Shown piece after piece: positions 27,029-39,892 of a stretch of 64,000 bases of DNA. Every line of letters begins with the position of its first letter. The first letter of the stretch is position 1. Location: positions 1 to 64,000 of the forward strand of contig DYHI01000002.1 of assembly GCA_020724225.1 (NCBI GenBank), in the 5' to 3' direction. Origin of the DNA: Candidatus Altimarinus sp. GTDB lineage: Bacteria > Patescibacteriota > Gracilibacteria > BD1-5 > UBA6164. The notes beneath the pieces were generated by a model. The model saw only the letters and a list, made by a program, of their open reading frames with translations, searched no databases and was not told where the DNA came from. The position numbers were made by a program, and so were the translations under genes.

Positions 27029-28154
27029 AATATTCTAAGTTAGGATAATTTAAATTTACACTTTTAAAATGTTCTTCTTGTTTTTCTTTTGCTCTTTTTA
27101 ATATTTCACTGCTTGGATTTAATTCTCTAAAAATCTTATCCATCAAAGTAATTACATAATCGATCTCTGATAATATTTCTTTGCCTAAATCCGTAAAAAC
27201 TCAGTATTTTTTTAAAACTTTTTGTAAAAATTTTGTTTTTATGTAATAAAGAACTATTTTTTCGAACCAATGCATATCTGGTCAAATCAATCAATCTTTG
27301 TATGCTTTCATTATGATGTACATAGTTGGAGCAAATGCATGAGCTCATAAAAAAACTCCTTGCATATGTCTTGCATCAGGTCTAATAGCAGAATAATACT
27401 TCTCTTTTTTATCATTTAAAATCACTTTATCAAACTGCATAATCAAATTTAATTTATTGTGACTCGATTCGTGAATAATTGCTTCTAAATTGTTGATTTC
27501 TGGGTTTCATGAATCAATAGTATATCACATATAAAGATGTCCTATACATTCTTTATACGAAGCTGAATTATGCAAACTTCTTGAAGTCCCAAGTGGTACT
27601 ATTTTTTTTATAATGTAATTTAATTCATCATATATTCACTCATCTACTTTTTTTAGTAATTCAAAAGTTTTTTCATATATCTTTAACCAGTCATTTTCTT
27701 CCCTCTCTCCCCATCAAATCACTCATCAAGTTGCTTTATGATCTGGATGAGCCTCTACTCAATTGTATGGGTTATTATCTTCAGTTGTTAATTTAATTTT
27801 TGTTCATAAAATATTTTTTCCTTTATTCATAATTAAATCATCATATTTTCAAGATAAAAATAAATCTATTTCTCTTTTCAAAATAATTTTATATGTTTGC
27901 AGCGAGGAAAGATATTGTGGTTCGTTTAATATCAATTCTTTATAAACTAAATTTATAATTGAAGATTGGTCAGCATTTAATACAAAATCTCTATTTTTCT
28001 CTCATAAAATCAATAATTTTCATATTTCCTCTGATAAAAATCAACTATTTTTTAGTTCTTCAAGATTTTGTAATAATTTTTCATAATATTTTTCTACATA
28101 AGAAATAAGCATTTCATTATTTTTCTTTCCAAGTACATAATACTTTAAATCCAT
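27027..28154 (-). CDS. HExxH-type putative peptide-modification protein (alpha-KG-HExxH peptide beta-hydroxylase-like)
   Basis: NNLEAIIHESSHNKLNLIMQFDKVILNDKKEKYYSAIRPDARHMQGVFLGAHAFAPTMY resembles the HExxHsKLN...(W)RpDpRp..GvLHgvyAF pattern of that family as I recall it. Confidence 0.6.
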
Positions 28155-28214
28155 AAAAAATTGTAAGATTGTAAATTTTTGTTATTATATTTTTAATATT
28201 TTTAAAATCAATAT

Positions 28215-29594
28215 ATGATAGAAAATCTATTTTTAATATTTTTTTCAATTCCATTTTTATATTTTAATTACAAGATATTATTTTCCGATATAAAAAATAA
28301 AATTATTCCAAATAAATATTTATGACTATTACTATTAATAATCCCTTTTTACTATATATTTATTTTATTAACAAAAGATATAAGTTTTTTAAGTTTTATT
28401 TTTTGAATTACTTTAAGTTTTTTTATAAGTTTTTTATTATATTACTTATGAGTTTGGTCTGCTTGAGATGCTAAGTATCTACTAGTACTATCTCTTTTTA
28501 TCCCTCATATATGAATAATTCCATTTATATGAAATCTATGACTTTTAACTATTTGTTATCTTTTAATATATTTTATTTATTTTTATCTTTGAAAATGTTT
28601 ATTTAAGAAAAATTTTGCAAAACACTTAGCAATAAATATTTACTGAGAATTAAAAGATAAATTTTTTACATTTATAAGTAATAAAGATTGAAATGTAAAT
28701 AAAATTTTAGCAATATATAAAATTTTAAAATGGTTTGTGTTATTTTTGATGATTTTTGTAAGTATTAGACTTACAAGATTATATATAATACAACATTTTT
28801 TAATAAATACAAATCAGGAAAATTTACAAACTTGATGATTTTGGGGATTTATTTACAAATTTGCAACTGAGCATAGTTTTGAATTTATATTATGATTATT
28901 ATTTATTTTCTTTTGAATAATATACCTAATTCATAAAACAATAATCTCTATAAGAAAATTTATAGCATGAAAAATTGAATCACGAAAAGAATGATGAATT
29001 AACCCAATTTTCATAGATTTAATTTTTATTTTTATTTTATCACTGGTATTAATTTTTTATATAATTTTTGAGTATATAAAAGAACCTGAAATTATAAGTA
29101 ATAATTTAAAATTAATTTTTACATTTTATATAATTATTTATTTGATATTTAGATTAGCAAAATATAGTTATAAAATTACTTTCCAACTTTGAGAAGAAGA
29201 TTTTGTAAAAATAGATAAACTAAAAGTATGAGATATAGTTGATAAACCTTACTTGATAAATATATTTTGAACTCAAAACATATTGTGAGCCCCCTGAGTA
29301 AATCAAAATGAAAAATGAATTTTATATCCAAACCCTAAAGAATATTTTGAAAATTTATGAAATCCAGTTGATAATGATACAATAATAAAATTAAAAGAAA
29401 TCTTTAAAATTGTGAATGAACATCATAATAAAAATTCAAAAAATATAATTGATTCTTTGAAAATTTTAAAAACTTTTGCTTTTTGACCTTATATTTTTTT
29501 GTGATTTATAATAACATTTTTAATTTGAAGCAAAATGTTTGAAATAATAAATAATTATTTATATAATTACTTTAAAATAATTATAAATAATTAA
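28215..29594 (+). CDS. A24-type prepilin/leader peptidase-like integral membrane protein
   Basis: FSDIKNKIIPNKYL and GAGDAKYLLVLSLFIP (GxGD) with multiple TM segments; extra C-terminal membrane region. Confidence 0.65.
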
Positions 29595-30535
29595 TCTTTT
29601 ATTTTATTTATAATTGATTGTTTTTCCTCTGAAGTTAATCTTTGTGATTTAAGTTTTACATAATTATAAAATTTTTCACTTTCATATACTCCTGAACATA
29701 TTGTAGTTAAATCACAATTATTACATTCATCTGTTTTATCATGTTCCCAATGTTTTCAACTTTGTCTTATTGTTTCTCTATTGTCTAAAAAGTGTACAAT
29801 TCTTTCTTCATCTTTTACTATTTTTCTAGTTTCAGTTGAAGCCCATTCAAATCATCTCATAAAACAAAGTGGCATTCTCTCAACTCTAAATGATCTTCAA
29901 GTTGAATCAAGAAAAACTAAAGCTTTTTTTATAGATTCTCATGCTATATCAAAATCAGGTAAAGTAGATAATGCTATATCAGTTTTTCTCATCATTAATG
30001 GATCTAAATTATTCCATACAAAATGTGTAATTTGTGGAAAGTTTTTTACTATAAATTTAACTGTTTTATCTAAATGATTTTGATTATATTTATTTATAAC
30101 ACAGTTTAATTGTACTCTAATTCACAATTTTAAAGCATTTTGAATAGATTTTAAAAGTTTTATATATGATCCTTGAGTATCTGTCAAAAAATCATGTATT
30201 TCAGGAATATATGAATAAAGTGAAAAATGAATCAGTCATAGTCATGAATCGGCTAATCTTTTTACATAATCAAAACTGGAACACATCATACCATTTGATA
30301 TAACTCTACAATCCATTTTATTTTTTGAACTATACTCAATCCATTTTGGGAGATCTGGAGACAATGTTGGCTCTCATCAAGTAAAAATTATTCAATGATA
30401 TCATATTTTTATAAAATCATCAATCAACTCTATACCCCTTTCGTAAGTAATATTGTTTCAATTACTTGGATTACTACAAAAATGACATGCATTATTACAA
30501 TACCTATTTACTTGTATATATCATATATTTGCCAT
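29591..30535 (-). CDS. Radical SAM protein
   Basis: CNNACHFC; FTGGEPTLSPDL; C-terminal CNNCDLTTICSG Cys cluster. Confidence 0.88.
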
Positions 30536-30539
30536 AAAT

Positions 30540-31220
30540 TTATTTTTTTAATAATTCAATTTCATTTCTAGCTTCATCATAATTCTTATCTATTTCAAGT
30601 ACTTTTTCAAAACATTTTATTGCCTCATCTTTTTTTCATAAATTTTTTAAAACTATTGCTCTATTATAAATAGCTACTACAAAATTTGGAGAAAAAGATA
30701 ACAATTCATCTAATACATTTAATGCTTCCTCAAACTCTCATTTTTCTATCAATACCATTGCTTTATTATTTAGAACATCTTCATTTTTTGATTCTAAGTT
30801 TAAAACTTCAGAAAAATAACTTAATGATTTATCAGATTCATTTAAATAAAAATAACAAAGTCATAAATAATTCATTGAATCTGTATTTTTATTATTTATA
30901 ACCAAATCTCTTGAAAAAGAATGTATAGCTTTTTCATATTCTCAGATAGCAAACTCAGCTAATCATTTAAAATAAAATATATCAGTTTTTTCACCATATC
31001 TTACAACTAGACTTGTATTTATAACTTCTTTATAACATTCTATAGCCTCGCTATATCTTCATAATCAAAATAAACATAATCATTTATTTATAAGTGGCTC
31101 ATCATTATTTTCATTTACTTCAAGTATTTTTTCAAAAATTTCTAATGCTTTTTCGTATTCTCAATCATTATATAACCTTACTCACTCATTATTTGCTGTT
31201 GTTAAATCTACCTTTACCAT
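30540..31220 (-). CDS. Tetratricopeptide repeat protein
   Basis: Repeated YEKALEIFEKILEVNENDEP..., EEALNVLDELLSFSPN..., KDEAIKCFEKVLEIDKNYDEA. Confidence 0.88.
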
Positions 31221-31222
31221 AG

Positions 31223-32494
31223 TTAATTATTTATAGGATTTAAAATACTGAATCCATATGATCTAATAAAATTTATATGTATTCATTTACACTCATTATT
31301 ATATTTACACTTTATACATCTCAAAGATTTTTTTCTATATAAATTATTTATATATTTGTATGTATAATCTTCTAAAGTATTATTTTCTTTTATGTCATTG
31401 TAAATCTCATAAATTCAAGTTCATCATAAACATTTTGGTAAATTAATAATTGGTTTTTCTATATTTTTAAGATATTTCAAAAATTCTTCCTTATTTTCTC
31501 AGTATTTTTTATATACCAAACTTGGAAATTCTTCTCATTTAAGTATATAATAACTCTCTTTATTTTCCAATAATTTTGCTTCTTGATTATCTATAAAATC
31601 ATTACAATATTGATTTAAAAAACATACATCACAAGCATTTTTATAACATTCAAGTGTTTCTTTTCATCAACTTGTTATAAATGGTTCAAAATGATGTCTT
31701 CACTCTCACATAACTTCTGACTTAATTTTTCTTGGATCTTGTATCAAGTCTTCATATCATTCAAATGCCTCCACAGGAAATCTATTTGTCCACATATACA
31801 TTCATGAAACTTTTGATAATTTCCAAGTTTCTATTAGTTTATCTGAATAATCTTCAAGCTTATAAAATAACTTATCTTTATTTTCACTAAACCCTCTACC
31901 AAAAGGTATAATTTGTAGTATATCATACTCATAAACTCATAGTTTCATAAAAAACTTTACTATATCTGGTAAAAATTTTACATTTATTTTATTAACAACT
32001 ATATCTATATTTATAATTACATCTGGATAATTTTTTTTGATATAGATAAGTCATTTTAAAGATTTATTGAATGCTCACGGAGTTGCAACAAGATAATCAT
32101 GAAGTGTTGGATTATGTCAATGAAATGAAAATGTCACTTCTTCAAGTCATGCATCAAAAACTTTTTTACAAAAATTTTCATTTGCAAACATATTTCAGTT
32201 TGTAACAGTTTGAACTCTGTCATATCCAAGGTCTTTCGCATATTTTATATATTCTGCAAATTTTGGATTTATTGAAGCTTCTCATCAAGAAATAATAACT
32301 CTATTTTCATATCAGTTTTTAAATCAGTTTTTTATTTCATTTTTTACTATATCTTCTGAAACTAATGTTCAATTTTGAGCATCACTATCAAGACAAAAAA
32401 CACACTTGTTATTGCATGCTGAAGCTATACGAACCCATACACGATTTTGTTTAATTGTATTTTCTTTTGAAAGTAAGTTAGATTTGTTTTCCAT
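31223..32494 (-). CDS. Radical SAM protein with C-terminal Cys motifs
   Basis: ASACNNKCVFCLDSD; GGEASINPKF; C-terminal CYKNACDVCFLNQYC and CIKCKYNNEC. Confidence 0.88.
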
Positions 32495-32495
32495 T

Positions 32496-32660
32496 TTAAA
32501 ATATTGTATATATAAAAGGTCATACTCAAGGTATTTCTGCAATAATTATTATTCACAGGATTAATAATAATGTAAAAAAAATCGGATACATATACATCAA
32601 TTTTCTTTCAACTATAAATTTATGAAAAGTTTTAAAAAAATTAATTTTATCTTTAAACAT
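32496..32660 (-). CDS. Small single-TM protein (DUF5989-like), adjacent to carbamoyltransferase
   Basis: MFKDKINFFKTFHKFIVERKLMYMYPIFFTLLLILGIIIIAEIPGV(W/G)PFIYTIF; same size and FIYTxF ending as small proteins commonly next to carbamoyltransferases. Confidence 0.55.
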
Positions 32661-32665
32661 ATATA

Positions 32666-34363
32666 TTATTTTTTAGAAATAAAAAAGTCTCCTATCACAA
32701 GATAATCCATATCACAAGATAAAAATGTTTCAATAGCATCTTTTGGAGAATTTACTATTGGATATCATGATAGGTTAAATGATGTATTTATAAGTATAGG
32801 AAAACCTGATACTTTTTCAAATTCTTTTAATAAAGAATAATACTTATAATTTTGTTTGATATTTACTGTCTGTATCCTTGATGTTCAATCTAAATGTATG
32901 ACTGCAGGAAATAAATCTTTAAATGTTGTTTTTGCTACAAACAACATATATGGAAATGATCATTTTAAATCAAAATATTTTGATAAATCCTCTTCTACTA
33001 TAGATGGAGCAAATGGTCGAAAAGATTCTCTGAATTTAATTTTTTTATTAATTTTATTCCAATTTTCTTTATTTAATGGATTTCATAATATACTTCTATT
33101 TCACAAAGCTCTAGGTCAAAATTCTGTTCTTCACTGAAACCATCAAATTACAAAGTTATCAAATATTAAATTTGAAACCTTTTTTATTAACTCATTATAA
33201 TCAAGTTTATCATAATATATTTTATCTCAAAAGCTTGATAACTGATTTAATATATATTCATCTTCATAATTTTCTCATAAATATATATTATCAAATTTTT
33301 CACTATTTTTTCAAAGAATACTTGAGTTAATATAATAACAAACTCCTATACTAGATCAAGAATCTCAAGGAGCAGGCTGAACATAAATATTTTTAAATTT
33401 TGAATTTTTTAAAATCATATAATTTGCAACACAATTTAATCATACTCATCAAGAAATACATAAATTTTCTTCTTTAGTTTCTTCATATATATATCAAACT
33501 ATTCTTAAAAGTAAATTTTCTGTAACTTTTTGAATTGATGCTGCTATATTTTTATGAAAAATAGCTATTTCCTCTGATTTTTCTCTTGTCTTTTCTCAAA
33601 ATAAAATTTCAAATTTTTTATTATACATTTTTTTTCAAAAATGGAATGCAAAATACTTCATATTTAATTCAAAACTTCAGTTATCATTTATTTTTATTAA
33701 TTCACTTTCTATTATATCTACATAAATTGGTTCTCAATAAGGAGCTAATCACATCATTTTATATTCTCATTCATTAACTTCAAATCACAAATATGCAGTA
33801 AATGCGGAATAAAGTAATCCTATAGAATTTGGGAAATTTAACTCTTGTTTTATATCTATTTTATTTCAATATCATATTCAATATGTAGTTGTAGAATGTT
33901 CTCAAACTCAATCAATAGTTAATATTGCAGATTTTTTATATCATGAACTAAAAAATGCTCAAGAAGCATGTGATAAATGATGATTAAGATATATTATCTC
34001 TCCTTCGTATCATATTTTTTTCTTTAGTATATCTTTAAAAAATAACTTATATTTCAACCATTCTTTTATTCATCTGATAAATCAATAATATCCAATAGGG
34101 TATGTTTCAATATAATTTTTTATAAAATTTTCAAATTTAATAAATGACTTTTCATAAAATCCTACATAATCTAAATTAGAGATATCTATTTTAGAATAAT
34201 CTAATGCTTTTTTTATAGATAAAATTGGAAAAGAATTATCATGTTTTTTTCTAGAAAGTTTTTCTTCCTCTATAGCAAAAATTATTTCTCAATTTTTCAT
34301 CAATGCTACTGAAGAATCATGAAAAAAACATGAAATTCATAATATGTATATATCTTTTTTCAT
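32666..34363 (-). CDS. NodU/CmcH-family carbamoyltransferase
   Basis: ILGISCFFHDSSVALMKNGEIIFAIEEEKLSRKKHD; NHHLSHAS; GRTEFGPRALGNRSIL; REKFRPFAPSI-like FRESFRPFAPSIVEE; INTSFNL. Confidence 0.92.
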
Positions 34364-34366
34364 TTA

Positions 34367-34555
34367 TTAAAATGGTAAATTTTTATTTTTTATATTAAAT
34401 TTTTCTGCCTTTCTCCATCAACTAGATATAGTTTTTTTAGAAAAAATTTTATATGGAAAAAATATAATTATATAAATTAAAAATAAAATTATAGAAAGAA
34501 TTAAATCTCCAAATTTATGTAAGTATTTAAATAAATAATTAAAAACATTTTTCAT
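34367..34555 (-). CDS. Small membrane protein
   Basis: MKNVFNYLFKYLHKFGDLILSIILFLIYIIIFFPYKIF...; between carbamoyltransferase and SGNH gene. Confidence 0.55.
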
Positions 34556-35537
34556 TTAATAATTTATTAATTTTAATATAATCATATAATTTTTTTGAAA
34601 TCAATTTATGTCATTCTTCATTAAAGTGACAACAATCATCGTATCTTATTCTTTCAACTGGAACTCAACTAAAAAATTTATCTAGATAAAGTAAATTTAT
34701 ATTTTTACTTCAAGAAAAAGATTTTTCTATTTTTTTATAAAAAGCTGGATATCCATCAAAATCCCATCACCTATGATTTTTGTATGTATTGTTTGATAAA
34801 TCTGGTGAAAAAATTATAAGAATTTTTTTATCTTTATTTTTTGATAAAAAATCTTTAAAAAGTTTTTCTAACTCATTTATTATGTACTCATCATTTTTTA
34901 TCTCAATACTATTTATTTCTCACTTTATTTTAATTTTTAAAATTTTATTATACATATATGATTTCTCCAATAAAAAATTATCTAAAATATTATTTCAAAA
35001 TAAATAAGGCTTTCAAACTTCATTTATATTTACTTTTGCATTATATAAAACTCAATCTATCAGCTTATAAATATGATTATCATCTTGCCAAAAATGCCAT
35101 ATTAATAAATCTGTGTCATTATATAATTTTCATTCATTATATTTCATAATTGACTGTAATGAATCATGTCAAGGAACTCAATTATTTATCCACTCTGTAT
35201 TTTTAATATTATCGTTAAGTAATTTAAAATAAGTATCTTTTCATCAAACTCATGATCACCAAATTATTGAATCTCAGATTCAAAGAACTCTACAATTTAA
35301 TTTTTTATCTATACTTAAATCAAAATAAGGACCTCTATATTCACTAGTCCAATATGGTACAATTCCATCTTTTACTTCAGAAAAATCTATTTGTTTTCTT
35401 GATAAATCTGTAGCTACTATATCTATTTTATTATTTATTTGATTATAAATATCTTTATTAAATATTAAACTTAAAAAAATATCAATTAAAATAAATGATA
35501 AAAATACAATAGCTAAACTTTTTAAAAATTTACTCAT
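34539..35537 (-). CDS. SGNH/GDSL-like membrane-anchored hydrolase/transferase
   Basis: N-terminal TM; GISDSIIWGSGV; C-terminal YDDCCHFNEEGHKLISKKLYDYI. Confidence 0.65.
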
Positions 35538-35539
35538 TT

Positions 35540-36400
35540 TTATAAAATATAAATTATTACAAGTACTATAAAAAAATATAGTAAAATATCAATTAAAATA
35601 AATTTATCTTTAAAAATAATTTCTTCAACTCAATATATATTTTCTTTTAGGTAAAATATATTGTACAAATACCTTAAAATTCCAAATAAAACAAATGGTA
35701 TAGTAATAGAAAATAACTTTGATTGAATTGAGTTAAATGTATAAAGTGAATAAGAAATTATTATTAATGTTGTTAACAAAAAAATTATTTGTTTTAGAAA
35801 TTCTTCATTAAATGAAAATATATTTTTTCTTGAAAATATAGATAACTTAAATTCTTGATACCTTTTGAGAAAACCAAAAAATAAAGCTACGAAAAACAAA
35901 ATAAGTAGAAACCAAATAGAAATATCAGTATTTATCAAATATATACCTATTAATCCTCTAATTATAAATCAAAATGATAAGAAGAAAACATCAAGAATAA
36001 CTATATTTTTAACATAATATGTATAAATTAATGTATTTATTAAATAAAGTATAAATAAAAAAAATACAATTTTTCATAATAAAAAATATGTAAATATCAA
36101 CGAAATTAAAATTAAAACAATTGATAAATAAAATGCAATTTTTAAATTTAACTTTCAAGAAACAATTGGTCTTTTTGATTTCTTTGGATGTTTTTTATCG
36201 TATTTTATATCCTTGATATCATTTAATATATAAGTTGCCCCTGATAATATATAAAAAGCAAAAAATCACAATAAAGACATTATAAAACTTTCAAAATAAA
36301 ACAATGAACCTGAAAATATTAATGGTAAAAAAATAATAACATTTTTGACGATCTGATTTGGCCTAGTTGAAAGAAAAAAATAATAAAATTGATTAAACAT
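35540..36400 (-). CDS. UbiA-family prenyltransferase (DPPR-synthase-like)
   Basis: MFNQFYYFFLSTRPNQIVKNVIIFLPL...NDIKDIKYDKKHPKKSKRPI; multiple TM helices. Confidence 0.85.
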
Positions 36401-36965
36401 TTTTAATTATAAATTTTATTAAATAAAAAAATTTTACTACTATAGTTTTGAATAGTTTTATATATGAAAAATTATCAATTAGTAATAAATTACTTTGAGA
36501 TTTTAACCTATTATATTCAAATATATCTGATATAATAAATGATTTCTTTGACAATAACAAGATTTTATCAGATGTGTTTAATTTAAAACTTTTTGTAGTA
36601 CCAATTCATCATAATATATTTATTCATTTTTCATTAAAAATACCTCTATTTTTCTTAATAAAGAATTCTATGAACTCATGTGAATTTCTAGATAAAATAA
36701 ATATTTCATTTATTCTATTTATTTTTAATAAATCAAGAAATTTATTATTTATTGTAAAATTCTCTAAAATTTCAATATATTTATTTTCATCATTTTTTAT
36801 TAATTTTATTTTAGTAAAAAAAATATCTTTATAATTTGTTATAGTATCATCAAAATCAGAAAAGAATATTACATTATTTTCTTGAAAAAAATTTTTTAAT
36901 TTTTTGATTTTTTCAAATTTAGTAATTTTTTCATCAAAGATTATTGAATTTATTTTACTTTGCAT
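36393..36965 (-). CDS. HAD-superfamily phosphatase-like protein
   Basis: VIFFSDFDDTITNYKDIFF...EIFILSRNSHEFIEFF; 8-nt overlap with the UbiA-like gene. Confidence 0.7.
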
Positions 36966-36967
36966 AA

Positions 36968-37921
36968 TTATTTTGAGTTAATTATATCTAAAATTGAATC
37001 TAAATCTGATACCTTTGGAGTCCATCAGTATTTTTTTGCCAAACTTATATCTAATATATATTCCTTATCTGCAATTTCATATTGTTCTTTATGTAAAATG
37101 TTAATTCAAAAAATATTTAGTATACTAAATATTAACTTATTAAGTTTATGATTAGTTTTAAAAATAAGAGATCTTGATTTCATTGTTTTTTTTATAATAT
37201 TATAAATATCAATAAATCTAGCATTTACAGAAGATCATATATTTATAATTCAACAAATATCTTTTTCTATTCATAATACTAAAAAATCTACCAAATCAGC
37301 TAAATTAATCAATTGATATATATTTTTTCAATCTCAAAATAATGGAACTGGTAAGTTACGGTGAAATAAATTTATAAGTTGTTTAATTACTCAAGCTCTC
37401 CCCTTTCATATTATTAATCTTGGTCTTACAATTAAAGATTTAATATCATAATTTTGAGTATAAGTAGATATAAGATTTTCTGACTTAAGTTTTGATAATC
37501 AATAATGCTCAATTGGATTACAAGGATGTTTTTCATCAATTGGTAGGTATTTAGGTAATCCATATACCATATCTGAAGATATATAAATGATTTTTTTTAT
37601 GTTTCTATGTAAACAAAAATCTAAGACTTTTTTTGTAATTCAAACATTCACTTCATCAAAAAATTCTTCTTTATTAAAATATGGAATTTTTGTTTCAACA
37701 TATTGCCTTCATATTGAGTTTATAACTATATCATAATCAAAATCATCTAAGAAATTTTCAAAATCATCATGTAACAAATCTTTTTGAAAAAATTTGATTT
37801 TACAATTAAATATATCCAATTTATTTTTATCTACAATTACTAATTCATAATTTTTTATAATCAATTTTTCTACTAATGCTTTTCATAAAAATCATGATCA
37901 TCAAAGAAGTAATATTTTCAT
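36968..37921 (-). CDS. NAD-dependent epimerase/dehydratase (extended SDR)
   Basis: MKILLLGGSGFLGKALVEKL; YISSDMVYG...YGLSKLKSE. Confidence 0.85.
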
Positions 37922-37924
37922 TTT

Positions 37925-38278
37925 TTATGAAAATTTATAAATTAAAATTACTCAAAATACTATAAAAATAATTCATAATATTTTATACATATTCATACTT
38001 TCTCCCAATAAAAAAAATCAAAGAAAAGATACAATAATAAATCATAAACTCAAAAAAGGATAAGCATAAGAAACCTCTACTTTTGATAATACATAAATCC
38101 AAATAACAACACTTATAACATAAAAACTAAGTCCTCAAATTAAAAAATAATTAGTTAAAATTGAGATTATAGTATCAAAATAGGATTCTTTTAAAATTAG
38201 TTTTCAAGTTCATAGTTTCAAAAAAACTTGTGCCATTGCATTTAAAAAAACACTAGATAATATTAAAATTAGATTCAT
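37925..38278 (-). CDS. Small DMT/EmrE-like four-TM protein
   Basis: MNLILILSSVFLNAMAQVFLKLG...YVLSKVEVSYAYPFLSLGFIIVSFLGFFLLGE. Confidence 0.7.
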
Positions 38279-38290
38279 ATATATTTTTAT

Positions 38291-39889
38291 TTAATAAAAT
38301 TATTTGGATTTCATATTTCAAACCTTGTAAAATCAAATTGTTATTGTTTTTAATGGTGTATTTAACTTTGGTATAAAATAAGTTTCAGGTCTCATACTAT
38401 ATTCAACTATAGGAGTCAATTCAAAGTTATCTATCATATATTTACAGTCCTCTCTCATTCAATTTTTTATTAAAAAATCACTTCTAAAATCTCCAGATGA
38501 ATAACAAGCAGTAGAAAGATAAAAAATATTATTTTGATTTTTCAGTTTTTCAAAATCATCATCAAAAGATTTATTATGATTTTTAGGGGTATGACTTACA
38601 TTGTATTTTTTAAAATTATTTACCCCTTTATTTATTAAAAAATAAATAGGAAAATCGTACTCAACATAATCAACATAATTAGGAATTATTATATTTAAAT
38701 TATTTCAAATTTTATCTATATTCTCACTTATAAAAAAGAATTCTTTCTGCATAGAATAATTTTTTAATATAAAATCTTTATATATAAAAGGTTGTATTAA
38801 AAAAACTGAAATCAAGCCTCATAAAAGAATTTTTTTTATTTTTTCATTATTAAATAAACTAAATACAAAATAAAATGAATATGTAATAAAAAGTAAAAAT
38901 AATGGTTCAAGCAATAAATAATGTCTAGATAATGAAGAAGTTCAAGATGAAGAATATTTATAAAGTAAAGCAGATATATATAAAAATAATATAATTAAAA
39001 CTACTATATTTTTTTTATCTTTATAGTAAATAATATTAAGAATTGAGAAAATAAAAAGTCATAAATAAATACTTGAATAATATGAATTATTTAAAATGTA
39101 AGCTAAATAATTATAGTAATTTTTTATCGTATAAAAAATATCATCAAAATAATATTGCTTTCAAGTATAAAAATGTTGATTTTGAGATATTAATATATTA
39201 TATCTATCATAAATAAATGCTAATAATATAAAAATTAAAAAAATAATACTTAAATAATATATATAATTCATTTTAATATTTTTTATTTCCTTAATATTTA
39301 AGTATTTTACACATATCAAAATAAATACAGGAATATACAATAAATACAAAGTTCTTGAATAAATTGCTAATATAAAAAATAAAGAAAAAAATAAAAAATA
39401 TATTATTTTCTTATATTCAAATGAAAGTACAAGAGATAAAATACTAATTGAAACAAATAAATTTCATAATATATAATAATCTTCTGAAAATCAATATTTT
39501 ATTTGATGTGGAAATGTTAGTAAAATGAAAAAATATATTATTGGAAGAATTTTATTTTTTCAACTTAAGTAGTACAAAGAATAGGATAAAACAATATATG
39601 TAAGTATTGAGAATAATGATTGAATGTAAAATACAGAAAACACATCTAAATTAAATATTTCTACTAAATATAAATAAATTATACCATTTGTATGTCAATC
39701 ACTTGCCCCATTTCAAAATATTTGATTTTTTATATAATCAATTAAATCAAAATTATTAGATAAATATATATTATTTAAAAACGAAATTCAATGATAATTT
39801 TCATATGATATAAAAGGGATCGGTAATACAAACTTTATATATATAATTAACAATGAAATAACTAATAACACGATTACTTTATATACCAT
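38291..39889 (-). CDS. Polytopic membrane protein, probable polyprenyl-phosphate glycosyltransferase (GT-C-like)
   Basis: 533 codons, many TM helices, Asp-rich early loop; genomic context with UbiA/SDR/DMT. Confidence 0.55.
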
Positions 39890-39892
39890 AAA

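Noticed and set aside
27136-27348. Minus-strand ORF MSSCICSNYVHH...
   Set aside because: Wrong frame within the HExxH protein gene at 27027-28154.
30540-31220. RiPP precursor peptide gene in the cluster
   Set aside because: This is a TPR protein; inter-gene gaps on the minus strand are mostly under 30 nt and I found no convincing precursor ORF.
32856-33137. Plus-strand ORF in the track
   Set aside because: Antisense to the carbamoyltransferase; no independent support.
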